64,000 bases of DNA from positions 4,464,001-4,528,000 of the forward strand of contig NZ_OX638201.1 in the NCBI RefSeq assembly GCF_951805225.1, written 5' to 3'. This DNA is from an uncultured Flavobacterium sp. (GTDB taxonomy: Bacteria > Bacteroidota > Bacteroidia > Flavobacteriales > Flavobacteriaceae). The translations under genes were made by a program, and so were the position numbers. The notes beneath the pieces were generated by a model. That model searched no databases, was not told the DNA's origin, and saw only the letters and a program-made list of their open reading frames with translations. Shown here piece by piece: positions 8,414 to 16,960 of the stretch; position 1 is the first letter of the stretch; every line of letters starts with the position of its first letter.

Positions 8414-9862
8414 ATGAAAAAGCTATCATTAATATTGTTACTAATCTGTCAATCAGCTTTGTTTAGCCAAACAGTATTGAATTCTTATGCTATTAGTATG
8501 AGAAATTCAGGAGAATATAGTCAGATCCTGAATGTCGAAAACTCAAAAACTCATGATGTTTTTGCTTTTATTGCTGACGACAAAAATCTTACGATCCTGC
8601 AATACAATAAAGCATTATTCTTAACAAATGAATTAAGGACTTCCCGCACCAATATAGAAGACAAATTAATAATTGGATATAGTTTTGATGAAGATGGAAA
8701 TCCAACACTTTATTGGTCATCAGAAGATTTTAAAAGCATTGTATTGATCAAATACGACATGAGTAATAAAGCGATCAAGCCTTTAAAATTCAGCTTTCCA
8801 TACTCAAAAGAATATTTTATAGCTACATTTCAAAAGAACAATGTATTTTATCTTCTCTCTAAAGACAGTGCCGAACAAACGCTGACACTTTATAAATTTA
8901 AAGACGATACCGTTGAAGAAAAACCTCTGGATTTTTCCTCTTTTACTTTCCAAAATAGAAACACACAACCTATAACTTTCAATCAGTTTATTAGAGATTA
9001 TCCTATCGAAAAAATTGAAGTTGGAGATTATAATCCTCTTTCGAGAAGCATTAAAAAGAGTAAAGCCTATATGCTTAATAATAGACTTGTTCTAACATTT
9101 GACCAAAATCCGGCAAAAACGCAAATATTCGATGTTAATCTGGAAACTTATGAAATAAAGGAGAAAAACTTTCCGCAATCGATGGCTGAAAAGTCAAGAA
9201 GAATAAGTAATTCGTTTTTTCTCGATGATAGACTTTACCAGATTAATACTAATTCGGAAGAACTTCAATTAGACATTAAGGACTATAATACAGGCGAAAC
9301 AATTAAGAATATCAAGGTTTCGAAAAACGATACTATTAAATTTAAAAACTCCCCGTTGTTACTTCAAATTGAAGATCAAAAACCAAAAGAAATAAGAAAG
9401 ACAAGCACATTTTTAAAGTATTTATCTGCATTAGATTTTGGTATATCCGTTTTCAAAAACAGCCAAAATGCTTATATAACAATTGGTGGAATAACACAAC
9501 AAGATAGATCCTACTACAGTTTTTATGATGATGTGCAGCCATTTCAAATAAACTTATCTCAATATGGTCAAAACCAAACGGCTTATTTTGAAAGTATATT
9601 AAATCCAAATTCCGAATTTATACAGCAAAGACAAGAACCATTTGCGAATGATAACATTTTTTATTTTTTGGATACAAACAAAAAAATAAGACTGCAAAGC
9701 ATATTAACTCTTCCCGATTTTTCAATTTTAAGTTATTATGATTCCGCTGCAAAGCAATTCATAATGCGAAAATTTACTGACGGATTTACTCCTGATGAAA
9801 CAACAAATCCGATAATAGACAAAGCTGTTTTTTCGAAATCATTTAAATTTGACAGACCTTAA
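8414..9862 (+). CDS. Secreted protein of unknown function (paralog C)
   Basis: Start chosen at 8414 (upstream start codon at 8390 possible) because MKKLSLILLLICQSALFSQ is a signal peptide; 482 residues. It is the third and most divergent member of the family at 2-1117 and 1511-2986. It shares the overall length, a central NSFFLDDRLYQI segment, a K-x-S-T-F-L-K motif where the others have QFIRK, a G-I-S-V-F segment, an ITIGGI strand and the closing S-Y-Y-D-(x)n-MRKFTDG. It lacks the Gly-rich insert of paralog B. Function unknown. Confidence 0.8.
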   Translation: MKKLSLILLLICQSALFSQTVLNSYAISMRNSGEYSQILNVENSKTHDVFAFIADDKNLTILQYNKALFLTNELRTSRTNIEDKLIIGYSFDEDGNPTLYWSSEDFKSIVLIKYDMSNKAIKPLKFSFPYSKEYFIATFQKNNVFYLLSKDSAEQTLTLYKFKDDTVEEKPLDFSSFTFQNRNTQPITFNQFIRDYPIEKIEVGDYNPLSRSIKKSKAYMLNNRLVLTFDQNPAKTQIFDVNLETYEIKEKNFPQSMAEKSRRISNSFFLDDRLYQINTNSEELQLDIKDYNTGETIKNIKVSKNDTIKFKNSPLLLQIEDQKPKEIRKTSTFLKYLSALDFGISVFKNSQNAYITIGGITQQDRSYYSFYDDVQPFQINLSQYGQNQTAYFESILNPNSEFIQQRQEPFANDNIFYFLDTNKKIRLQSILTLPDFSILSYYDSAAKQFIMRKFTDGFTPDETTNPIIDKAVFSKSFKFDRP

Positions 9863-9931
9863 TTTTATTGGAAATTAATCCAAATGTCCCATGTTTTCGA
9901 CGTTTCAAAAAATGGTTTGAATTATTTTTTT

Positions 9932-9939
9932 TAACTTTA
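9932..9939 (+). promoter_or_regulatory. Candidate -7 box of the ferritin gene
   Basis: TAACTTTA, one mismatch to TAnnTTTG, 16 bases upstream of the ATG. No -33 element at standard spacing. Confidence 0.3.
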
Positions 9940-9955
9940 CAAAAAAGACACTATT

Positions 9956-10474
9956 ATGTTATCAAAAAATATAGAAGCAGCATTGAACAAGCAAATTCGC
10001 ATAGAGGCAGAATCTTCGCAAACCTATCTTTCTATGGCTTGTTGGGCTGAAGTACACGGACTTGAAGGAATCGCTCAATTTATGTACACACAATCAGACG
10101 AAGAGCGCGCGCACATGCTTAAATTAATAAAGTATGTAAACGAACGCGGAGGTCACGCTCACATTACCGATCTAAAAGCGCCTAAAACTTCTTATACTAC
10201 GTTTAAAGAAATGTTTGAGGCACTTTATAACCATGAAATTTTTGTTTCGGAATCAATTAACGAATTGGTTCACATAACTTTTGAAGAAAAAGATTATGCA
10301 ACACATAATTTCTTACAATGGTATGTATCAGAACAAATCGAAGAAGAAGCTACTGCTAAATCAATTTTAGACAAAATCAACTTAATTGGAGATGATAAAG
10401 GTGGACTTTATTTGTTTGATCGTGATATTCAGCAATTAACAGTTACAAGTTCGATTGCAATCAATCCAAAATAA
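9956..10474 (+). CDS. ftnA: Ferritin (iron storage)
   Basis: A 172-residue non-haem ferritin. Ferroxidase-centre ligands fall exactly at the FtnA positions: E17, E50 and H53 (in SDEERAHM), E94, Q127 and E130. Four-helix-bundle ferritins assemble as 24-mers, oxidise Fe(II) with oxygen or peroxide and store Fe(III) as a mineral in the cytoplasm. The length is typical. It stands alone between the secreted paralog C and a small Cys-rich gene. Confidence 0.95.
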   Translation: MLSKNIEAALNKQIRIEAESSQTYLSMACWAEVHGLEGIAQFMYTQSDEERAHMLKLIKYVNERGGHAHITDLKAPKTSYTTFKEMFEALYNHEIFVSESINELVHITFEEKDYATHNFLQWYVSEQIEEEATAKSILDKINLIGDDKGGLYLFDRDIQQLTVTSSIAINPK

Positions 10475-10521
10475 AAAAAGTTAAAGTTTATTTAGAATAT
10501 ATAAAAATAACAATTTTCGTT

Positions 10522-10529
10522 TATATTTG
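10522..10529 (+). promoter_or_regulatory. Candidate -7 box of the small Cys-rich gene
   Basis: TATATTTG, a perfect TAnnTTTG match, 27 bases upstream of the TTG start at 10557. Confidence 0.5.
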
Positions 10530-10556
10530 CCACTGTTTTTATAATACAGAGGAAAA

Positions 10557-10742
10557 TTGGGCAAGAAAGAAAAAGACAAGGACAAGAAAAAGGATAAAAA
10601 GAATAAGAAAAATAAAGCTATCCTTGAGAACATTAAGAAGTTGGAAAACTGTAAATCTTCTTGTTGTGAAAAATACAAAAAAAGCGAGAAGAAACGTTGT
10701 TCGCGCTGTCCTATGTTTGATTTATTCAAGAAAACAGCTTAA
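10557..10742 (+). CDS. Small Lys/Cys-rich protein, TTG start
   Basis: 61 residues: a highly charged Lys/Asp/Asn N-terminal half (about residues 2-25) and a C-terminal half with ENCKSSCCEKYK and KRCSRCPMFDL, five Cys in all, in the pattern C-x3-CC-x10-C-x2-C-P. There is no ATG in frame; an in-frame TAA at 10542-10544 closes the frame upstream, so TTG at 10557 is the best start, preceded by AGAGGA. A perfect -7 box and a strong terminator bracket it, which supports a real single-gene unit. I recall similar short CPMF-type proteins in other flavobacteria, without function; the cysteines could bind zinc or iron. Confidence 0.6.
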   Translation: MGKKEKDKDKKKDKKNKKNKAILENIKKLENCKSSCCEKYKKSEKKRCSRCPMFDLFKKTA

Positions 10743-10756
10743 ACTTATATATAATA

Positions 10757-10787
10757 AACCCACCACAAGATTTGGTGGGTTTTTTTT
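10757..10787 (+). terminator. Rho-independent terminator
   Basis: AACCCACCA/TGGTGGGTT stem with an eight-T tail, 14 bases after the small Cys-rich gene. Confidence 0.9.
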
Positions 10788-10839
10788 ATGCTTAAATTAC
10801 ACTACTATTTCTGATTTAAAAAAATTCAAAGTTTCTACT

Positions 10840-11532
10840 ATGAAAAACAATATTACTATTCCTAAATCCAGTCTTGACTTTTTGACTGAGCTTAAAGAAA
10901 ACAATAACAAGCCTTGGTTTGATGCAAACAAACAAAACTATTTAATCGAATTAAATCATATCGAAACTTTTGCCGGTGCTTTACTTGAAGAACTTTCCAA
11001 AACAGATGTTTTAGAAACCGCTTCGGGTAAAAAAAGTGTTTACCGAATTTATCGTGACATTCGTTTCTCAAAAGACAAAACTCCATTCAAAACTTTCTGG
11101 GGCGGCAGTTATACCAGAGCCACAAAAGAGAGACGCGGTGGTTATTATTTCCATATAGAAAAAGGAAATACTTTTCTCGCTGGTGGATTTTGGGGACCAA
11201 ACGCAGCAGACTTAAAACGCATTAGAGCCGAATTTGCTCATGATGATGAACCAATGCAAAAAATCGTAAAGGCAAAATCTTTTGTTACCAATTTTGGAAA
11301 TTTGCAAGGCGAACAAGTCAAAACGTCTCCAAAAGGATATGACAAAGATCATAAAGCAATTGATTTGCTTCGTTATAAGCAGTTTTTGGTAATCAAACGT
11401 TTTACAGATTCTGAGGTTTTGAGTGATAATTTTCTTGAACAAGCTTTAGAAGGTTTCAAAAACATGAGACCGTTTTTTGACTATATGAGCGAAATCTTAA
11501 CAACAGACATTAATGGCGCTTCTGTTTTATAA
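10840..11532 (+). CDS. DUF2461 family protein
   Basis: Start set at ATG 10840; an upstream extension would run through the terminator and the preceding gene. 230 residues, matching DUF2461 (TIGR02453) in length. The N-terminal ELKENNNKPWFDANK signature and the central VYRIYRDIRFSKDKTPFKTFWGG block, with its conserved aromatic and basic residues, are the family hallmarks. The biochemical role of the family is unknown; it is a cytoplasmic globular protein. A terminator follows. Confidence 0.88.
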   Translation: MKNNITIPKSSLDFLTELKENNNKPWFDANKQNYLIELNHIETFAGALLEELSKTDVLETASGKKSVYRIYRDIRFSKDKTPFKTFWGGSYTRATKERRGGYYFHIEKGNTFLAGGFWGPNAADLKRIRAEFAHDDEPMQKIVKAKSFVTNFGNLQGEQVKTSPKGYDKDHKAIDLLRYKQFLVIKRFTDSEVLSDNFLEQALEGFKNMRPFFDYMSEILTTDINGASVL

Positions 11533-11540
11533 ATACAACA

Positions 11541-11572
11541 AACCCGACAGGTTTTAAAAACCTGTCGGGTTT
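11541..11572. terminator. Bidirectional terminator between the DUF2461 and ssb genes
   Basis: AACCCGACAGGTTTT/AAAACCTGTCGGGTT perfect stem, placed between two convergent genes. Confidence 0.85.
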
Positions 11573-11590
11573 ATTAGATTACGTTAAGTA

Positions 11591-11923
11591 TTATCTGCTA
11601 AGCAACAAAATCTCGCTGACCAAAACTTCGGTGATATATCTTTTTTCACCGTTTTTATCGTTATAACTTCTATGAATTAGCTTTCCTTCTACACCTACTT
11701 CTTTTCCTTTTTCGACATATTTTTCGATAATTTCAGCCGTTTTTCCCCAAGCTGTAACACGATGCCATTCCGTTTGTTCGACTTTTTCGCCTTTATCGTT
11801 TTTATATCTTTCGGTTGTTGCGATATTCAAATGCGCTAATTTAGTTCCGTTTTCTAATGTTTTAACTTCTGGATCGTTTCCTACGTTTCCAATCAATTGT
11901 ACTCGGTTTTTCATTCCGTTCAT
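11591..11923 (-). CDS. ssb: Single-stranded DNA-binding protein, short form
   Basis: 110 residues forming just one OB fold: the VQLIGNVGNDPEV strand, the TEWHRVTAWGKTAEI region and the VEGKLIHRSY strand are the SSB signatures. It coats single-stranded DNA during replication, recombination and repair. It ends in EILLLSR directly after the OB fold; the flexible linker and acidic DDDIPF-type tip that recruit partners in canonical SSBs are missing. Many flavobacteria carry such a short SSB beside a longer one. Convergent with the DUF2461 gene. Confidence 0.9.
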   Translation of the reverse strand: MNGMKNRVQLIGNVGNDPEVKTLENGTKLAHLNIATTERYKNDKGEKVEQTEWHRVTAWGKTAEIIEKYVEKGKEVGVEGKLIHRSYNDKNGEKRYITEVLVSEILLLSR

Positions 11924-12097
11924 GGCGTATAATTTTTAAATGTTCGTATAAAAGAATTCGTTTATCAAATTCAACAAGGCAAAGATCCGCCGAACCTCGA
12001 TAAATATTCGGTTAACAACTATTTACTTTCGGTTGTAAATATTTGTAAGCGTTTGTAAGTGGAAATAATTTCGTATATTCGAGAGAAATCTTACGAT

Positions 12098-13627
12098 ATG
12101 CAGACTAAAATAAATAAAGTTGAGTTACGAAATTTAGAATTTGACGATTACAAACAATTGAAAGACTCAATGGTTGAATCGTATCCTGAAATGGCCGACT
12201 CGTACTGGAAAGAAGATGATATCAAAAGATTACTTTCTATTTTTCCTGAAGGTCAACTTGTTATACTCGCAGATGGCAAAGTGGTTGGATCAGCATTATC
12301 ACTTATTGTCGATGAAAAACTGGTTGATAAAAGACACAATTACAGACAGATTCTTGGAGATTATACTTTCTCTACACACAATAAAGACGCAGAAATTTTA
12401 TACGGAATCGACGTTTTTATACATCCGAATTATCGCGGTTTACGATTAGGCCGACGTTTATATGATGCCCGAAAAGAACTTTGCGAACAGCTTAATCTAA
12501 AAGCGATAGTTTTTGCCGGCAGGATTCCAAATTATGGCCAATATGCCAAAAAGTTATCTCCAAAAAACTATATCGAAAAGGTAAAACATAAAGAATTACA
12601 CGATCCAGTTCTTTCTTTTCAGTTAAGTAATGATTTTCACGTGTTGAGAATCATCAAAAACTACTTAGAAGGCGATGAAGAATCAAAGGAATTTGCGGTT
12701 CTCTTAGAATGGAATAATGTTTATTATGACGAAAGTCCAAAATTGATTAACCTTGAAAAAAGCGTTATCAGATTAGGTTTGGTTCAATGGCAAATGCGTC
12801 CCTTGAACAATCTGGAAGAATTTTTTGAGCAAGCCGAATTTTTTATTGATGTAGTTTCGGGTTATGGAAGTGATTTTGCCTTATTTCCGGAACTTTTCAT
12901 TGCGCCTTTAATGGCCGATTATAATCATTTATCAGAAGCCGAAGCAATTCGGGAACTTGCCCGATATTCTGATCCAATCAGAAAGCGTTTTCAGGAATTT
13001 TCGATCTCTTACAACATCAACATTATCACAGGAAGTATGCCTTATCTGGAAAATGGTAATCTTTATAATGTTGGTTTTCTATGCAAAAGAGACGGAACTT
13101 CAGAGATGTACACCAAAATTCACGTAACTCCAAATGAAGTGCAACATTGGGGAATGAAAGGCGGATCTCAGTTTAAAACCTTTGATACCGATTGCGGTAA
13201 AATTGGAATTTTGATTTGTTATGATGTTGAATTCCCGGAACTTTCGAGAATTTTAGCCAACGAAGGAATGAATATTCTATTTGTTCCATTTTTGACAGAT
13301 ACACAAAATGCTTACACGCGTGTAAAACATTGTTCTCAAGCCCGCGCAATCGAAAATGAGTGTTATGTAGCGATTGCAGGTTGCGTTGGAAACTTACCGA
13401 AAGTGAATAATATGGATATTCAATATGCGCAAGCTTCTGTTTTTACACCTTCTGATTTTGCTTTTCCAAGTAATGGTATAAAAGCCGAAGCGACTCCAAA
13501 CACAGAAATGACTTTGATTGTCGACGTCGATTTAAACCTCCTAAAACAGCTTCACGAACATGGAAGTGTGCGAATTTTAAAAGACAGAAGAACTGATTTA
13601 TACGAAATTAAAAAAATAGAATCATGA
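12098..13627 (+). CDS. GNAT acetyltransferase-nitrilase fusion (Rim1-like, class 12 nitrilase)
   Basis: Start placed at ATG 12098 (a GTG at 12059 is also in frame); 509 residues. Residues about 5-205 form a GNAT N-acetyltransferase with the acetyl-CoA loop RGLRLGRRL (113-121). Residues about 224-505 form a carbon-nitrogen hydrolase with the Glu-Lys-Cys triad E265 (FPELF), K340 (YTKIHVT) and C374 (LICYDVEFPE). Nitrilase-superfamily members with an N-terminal RimI-like domain are known; the substrates are unknown. First gene of a tight operon: it overlaps the next gene by 4 bases (ATGA). Confidence 0.92.
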   Translation: MQTKINKVELRNLEFDDYKQLKDSMVESYPEMADSYWKEDDIKRLLSIFPEGQLVILADGKVVGSALSLIVDEKLVDKRHNYRQILGDYTFSTHNKDAEILYGIDVFIHPNYRGLRLGRRLYDARKELCEQLNLKAIVFAGRIPNYGQYAKKLSPKNYIEKVKHKELHDPVLSFQLSNDFHVLRIIKNYLEGDEESKEFAVLLEWNNVYYDESPKLINLEKSVIRLGLVQWQMRPLNNLEEFFEQAEFFIDVVSGYGSDFALFPELFIAPLMADYNHLSEAEAIRELARYSDPIRKRFQEFSISYNINIITGSMPYLENGNLYNVGFLCKRDGTSEMYTKIHVTPNEVQHWGMKGGSQFKTFDTDCGKIGILICYDVEFPELSRILANEGMNILFVPFLTDTQNAYTRVKHCSQARAIENECYVAIAGCVGNLPKVNNMDIQYAQASVFTPSDFAFPSNGIKAEATPNTEMTLIVDVDLNLLKQLHEHGSVRILKDRRTDLYEIKKIES

Positions 13628-13971
13628 AGACTTGCCTCGAATGCTCGGAAAAACTAGTAGGTAGAGAAGATAAGAAATTCTGTTCAGATAGTTGCCGAAA
13701 TGCCTACAACAATAAAATAAATAAAGACAGTACTAATTTCATGCGTAATGTAAACAACAAATTACGAAAAAATTACCGTATTTTGTCCGAACTAAATACA
13801 GATGGAAAATCAAAAGCAACAAGGGATAAAATGATAAACAAAGGTTTCGACTTCGAGTTTTTTACGAATGTTCTGCAAACAAAAACAGGAAACACCTACT
13901 ATTTTCTGTACGATCAAGGATATCGCTCTTTGGACAATGATTATTTTATGCTTGTAAAAAAAGAAATTTAG
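13624..13971 (+). CDS. Small zinc-ribbon-like protein
   Basis: 115 residues. The N-terminus has a four-Cys treble (CLECSEKL, then KKFCSDSCRNAY), the C-x2-C-(x)n-C-x3-C arrangement of short zinc ribbons. The rest is helical and basic, with a C-terminal beta-like segment (GNTYYFLYDQGYRSL). Function unknown. ATGA overlap with the nitrilase fusion upstream and a 12-base gap to the peptidase downstream place it firmly in the operon. Confidence 0.75.
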   Translation: MKTCLECSEKLVGREDKKFCSDSCRNAYNNKINKDSTNFMRNVNNKLRKNYRILSELNTDGKSKATRDKMINKGFDFEFFTNVLQTKTGNTYYFLYDQGYRSLDNDYFMLVKKEI

Positions 13972-13983
13972 TACTTATTAATC

Positions 13984-16377
13984 ATGAAAAAAAACCAGAC
14001 CTCAATTCTTGGCATCGCAGGCATTCTAGCAATTCTAGGCTTCATTTACGTTACAATGATGCCACAGTATATTTCGAAAAATGATGAAGCACTTGCCGAT
14101 TTTTCTACTGAAAGAGCATTAAATCAAGTCGAAATTATTGCCCAAAAACCTCATTATGTAGGTTCAGTAAATCATGAATTAGTAGCCAATTATTTAAAGC
14201 TCGAGCTGAATAGAATTGGATTAGAAACAAGTGTTCAGGAAGGTTTTACGCTCAATGACAAAGGACTTTTGGTTAAATCCAAAAATATTCTTGCCCGCAT
14301 AAAAGGAACAAACAACTCAAAAGCTCTTTTATTACTTTCACATTACGACAGTGCTCCACACTCTTTTTCAAAAGGTGCAAGTGACGATGCGTCTGGAGTT
14401 GCAACAATACTCGAAGGAGTTCGTGCTTTTTTATATTCAAAACAACCACACAAAAACGATATTATCATTCTTTTTTCAGATGCCGAAGAATTGGGTCTGA
14501 ATGGAGCAGCACTTTTTGTAAATCAACATCCGTGGGCAAAAGACGTTGGATTAGTACTCAACTTTGAAGCCAGAGGTTCTTCAGGACCAAGCTATATGTT
14601 GATGGAAACCAATAAAGGAAACGAAGCTCTTGTAAAAGAATTTTCGAAAGCAAAAACAACATATCCGGTTTCAAACTCTTTGATGTACAGCATTTATAAA
14701 ATGCTTCCAAATGATACTGATTTAACCGTTTTTAGACAACAAGGAAACATTCAGGGATTCAACTTTGCCTTTATAGACGGACATTTTAATTATCACACAC
14801 AACAAGATGATGTTCAACATTTAAGCAAAACAACATTAGCGCATCAAGGAACTTATTTGATGCCTTTGCTAAAATACTTTGCAAATACAGACTTAAACAC
14901 GACCAATTCAAACGAAGATGATGTTTACTTTAGCGTACCATTTTCATTCATAAGTTATCCGTTTGCATGGGTATTACCAATGACTGTCATTGCTTTAGGT
15001 TTATTAATTCTTTTTATTTTTATCGGAAAAGCAAAACGAGTTATTACTTTCCGCGAAATCTTCAGAGGTTTTCTTCCTTTAATCGGATCTATAATAATTG
15101 CAGGATTAGTTACCTTTTTAGGATGGAAAATCGTTTTACAAATCTATCCACAATACTCCGATCTACTTAACGGATTTACCTATAACGGTCATGCTTATAT
15201 TGGAGCATTTGTAACGCTTAGCATTGCAATTTGTTTTGCATTCTATCACCATTTCTCAGAAACAAAAGTGACAATGAATCACTTTGTTGCTCCTTTACTT
15301 CTTTGGATTATTATCAACGGATTTCTTGCCAATAGTTTAACCGGAGCAGGTTTCTTGATTATTCCGGTTTATTTTGGAATCTTATTATTTGGAATTTTTG
15401 TCCTTACTCAGCATTATAGTTTAGGTTTAAATTTATTATTCTCAATTCCGGCTTTAGTAATTATAGCGCCTTTTATTGTAATGTTTCCTATTGGTTTAGG
15501 TTTAAAAATCCTTTACGGAAGTGCCATTTTAACCGTATTAGCTTTTGGTTTATTACTTCCCGTATTTGGATCTTTTGCTAAAAAAAATGCCTGGATAATG
15601 GTATTCTTTGCAGCTTCTATAGCTTTCTTTGTTTACGCAGGATATCATTCCGGTTATGAACACGGAAAAGCAAAATCAAACAGTTTATTATACGTTTATA
15701 ATGGGAATACAAACTCAGCAATCTGGACGACTTATGACGTGAATCTAGACGATTGGACTAAAAGCTATTTGGGCGAAAAAAATCAAAAAGCAGTTGGCTT
15801 AAACAACTTGCCAATATCCAGCAAATACAATTCAGGATTTACTTATAGTGCAATTGCGCCGGTTGTCGAAATACCAAAACCAACAATTACATTTTTACAA
15901 GACAGCGTTGTTGGAAATAACAGATTCTTAAAAATAAAAATTACGCCAAACCGAAAAGTAAATCGATACGACATCTACGCAAATCCTAAAATGAGGTTTT
16001 TCAATTTTAAAGCAAATGGCGTTTCAACTTTTGGACAAAAAGGAAATGAATTAGAGCGAGAAGGAATGCGTCTTATTTCTTATTATGTTGTAGGCAATGA
16101 ACCTCTTGTGATGGAATTCTACATTAACAAATCGTCTATTTTTGATATGGATTTAATCGAAAGCTCTTTTGATTTAATGACAAATCCATTACTTAAGGTA
16201 AAACCTAGAAGCGACTGGATGATGCCAACACCTTTCGTCTTGAACGATGCCGTATTAATTCAGGAGAAAATAAAAAAATATACAGCGCCAGTACCAACTA
16301 TACCAGCCGCAACAGTATTAAAAGATAGTACTGTTATTGCAAAAGACAGCTTAAAACCGATTGTAAAACCACAATAA
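13984..16377 (+). CDS. Membrane M28-family metallopeptidase
   Basis: 797 residues. A first TM anchor (about 8-26) is followed by an M28 aminopeptidase-type domain with zinc-ligand motifs LLLLSHYDSAPHS (H120), GASDDASG (D134/D135), DAEELG (E168/E169) and a late FNYHTQQDD histidine. From about residue 315 to 565 come roughly eight more TM helices, then a soluble C-terminal domain. This layout matches endoplasmic or vacuolar Fxna/Pff1-type peptidases and their bacterial relatives: an extracytoplasmic peptidase tethered to a polytopic membrane part. Third gene of the operon. Confidence 0.88.
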   Translation: MKKNQTSILGIAGILAILGFIYVTMMPQYISKNDEALADFSTERALNQVEIIAQKPHYVGSVNHELVANYLKLELNRIGLETSVQEGFTLNDKGLLVKSKNILARIKGTNNSKALLLLSHYDSAPHSFSKGASDDASGVATILEGVRAFLYSKQPHKNDIIILFSDAEELGLNGAALFVNQHPWAKDVGLVLNFEARGSSGPSYMLMETNKGNEALVKEFSKAKTTYPVSNSLMYSIYKMLPNDTDLTVFRQQGNIQGFNFAFIDGHFNYHTQQDDVQHLSKTTLAHQGTYLMPLLKYFANTDLNTTNSNEDDVYFSVPFSFISYPFAWVLPMTVIALGLLILFIFIGKAKRVITFREIFRGFLPLIGSIIIAGLVTFLGWKIVLQIYPQYSDLLNGFTYNGHAYIGAFVTLSIAICFAFYHHFSETKVTMNHFVAPLLLWIIINGFLANSLTGAGFLIIPVYFGILLFGIFVLTQHYSLGLNLLFSIPALVIIAPFIVMFPIGLGLKILYGSAILTVLAFGLLLPVFGSFAKKNAWIMVFFAASIAFFVYAGYHSGYEHGKAKSNSLLYVYNGNTNSAIWTTYDVNLDDWTKSYLGEKNQKAVGLNNLPISSKYNSGFTYSAIAPVVEIPKPTITFLQDSVVGNNRFLKIKITPNRKVNRYDIYANPKMRFFNFKANGVSTFGQKGNELEREGMRLISYYVVGNEPLVMEFYINKSSIFDMDLIESSFDLMTNPLLKVKPRSDWMMPTPFVLNDAVLIQEKIKKYTAPVPTIPAATVLKDSTVIAKDSLKPIVKPQ

Positions 16378-16387
16378 AATACTTGTT

Positions 16388-16807
16388 ATGGCAACAAATA
16401 TTTCAACAATCTATCTTAATGCTCCAATAGAAAAAGTTTGGAATGCATTGACAAAGCCTGAATTAGTCAAACAATGGCAATATGGAAGTGATTTGATTAC
16501 AGATTGGAAAATTGGTAAAGAAATCAGATTTAGAAACGAATGGGAAGGTCAGGTTTTTGAACAATGGGGAACCGTTTTGGATGTTATTCCGAATCAGAAA
16601 ATTAAATATTCCCTATTTTTTCCAAGACCGGAACTAGAAGATAAGCCGGAGAATTATTTTATAATGAGTTATATTCTATCTGAAGAAAATCAGAAAACAA
16701 AACTTGAAATCCTTCAGGAAGACAATCGTCCCGGCGCTGTTCAGGAAGAACTACAAGGCGAAGAAAATCCAATTCTTCAAAGTCTGAAAGCTTTAATAGA
16801 AGCTTAA
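16388..16807 (+). CDS. SRPBCC/AHSA1-domain protein
   Basis: 139 residues forming one START-like (Bet v1/AHSA1) fold: the N-terminal TIYLNAPIEKVWNALTKPELVKQW motif region, a central IRFRNEWEGQVFEQWGTV strand pair and a C-terminal helix after about residue 115. Such proteins bind small hydrophobic ligands or act in stress responses; no specific function can be given. It lies 10 bases after the M28 gene as the last member of the operon and is followed by a repeat-embedded terminator. Confidence 0.82.
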   Translation: MATNISTIYLNAPIEKVWNALTKPELVKQWQYGSDLITDWKIGKEIRFRNEWEGQVFEQWGTVLDVIPNQKIKYSLFFPRPELEDKPENYFIMSYILSEENQKTKLEILQEDNRPGAVQEELQGEENPILQSLKALIEA

Positions 16808-16811
16808 AAAA

Positions 16812-16952
16812 AGGTACAAAGGTACAGAGGCACAAAGTTGCAAAAGCACAAAGGTTAAAAAAAGCACTATTTTTATAGTGCTTTTTGTTTTTCAGAATAC
16901 CTCGAAAAACCTTTGAACCTTTGCAACTTTGAACCTTTGAACCTTTGTACCT
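16812..16952. repeat. Inverted short-period repeat around a terminator
   Basis: Left arm (16812-16856) is a run of GGTACAAAGGTACAGAGGCACAAAG-type units; right arm (16908-16952) is its imperfect reverse complement, made of AACCTTTG units. The arms enclose the terminator hairpin at 16859-16892, so the whole gap could fold as one long stem. Confidence 0.75.
16859..16892. terminator. Terminator between convergent operons
   Basis: AAAAGCACTAT/ATAGTGCTTTT stem, T-rich tail, between the SRPBCC gene (+) and rhodanese gene (-). Confidence 0.88.
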
Positions 16953-16960
16953 AAAAAAAA

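Noticed and set aside
10481..10729. Minus-strand reading frame across the small Cys-rich gene
   Set aside because: Phe/Ser-rich antisense of a lysine-rich gene, with no promoter; the plus-strand gene has promoter and terminator.
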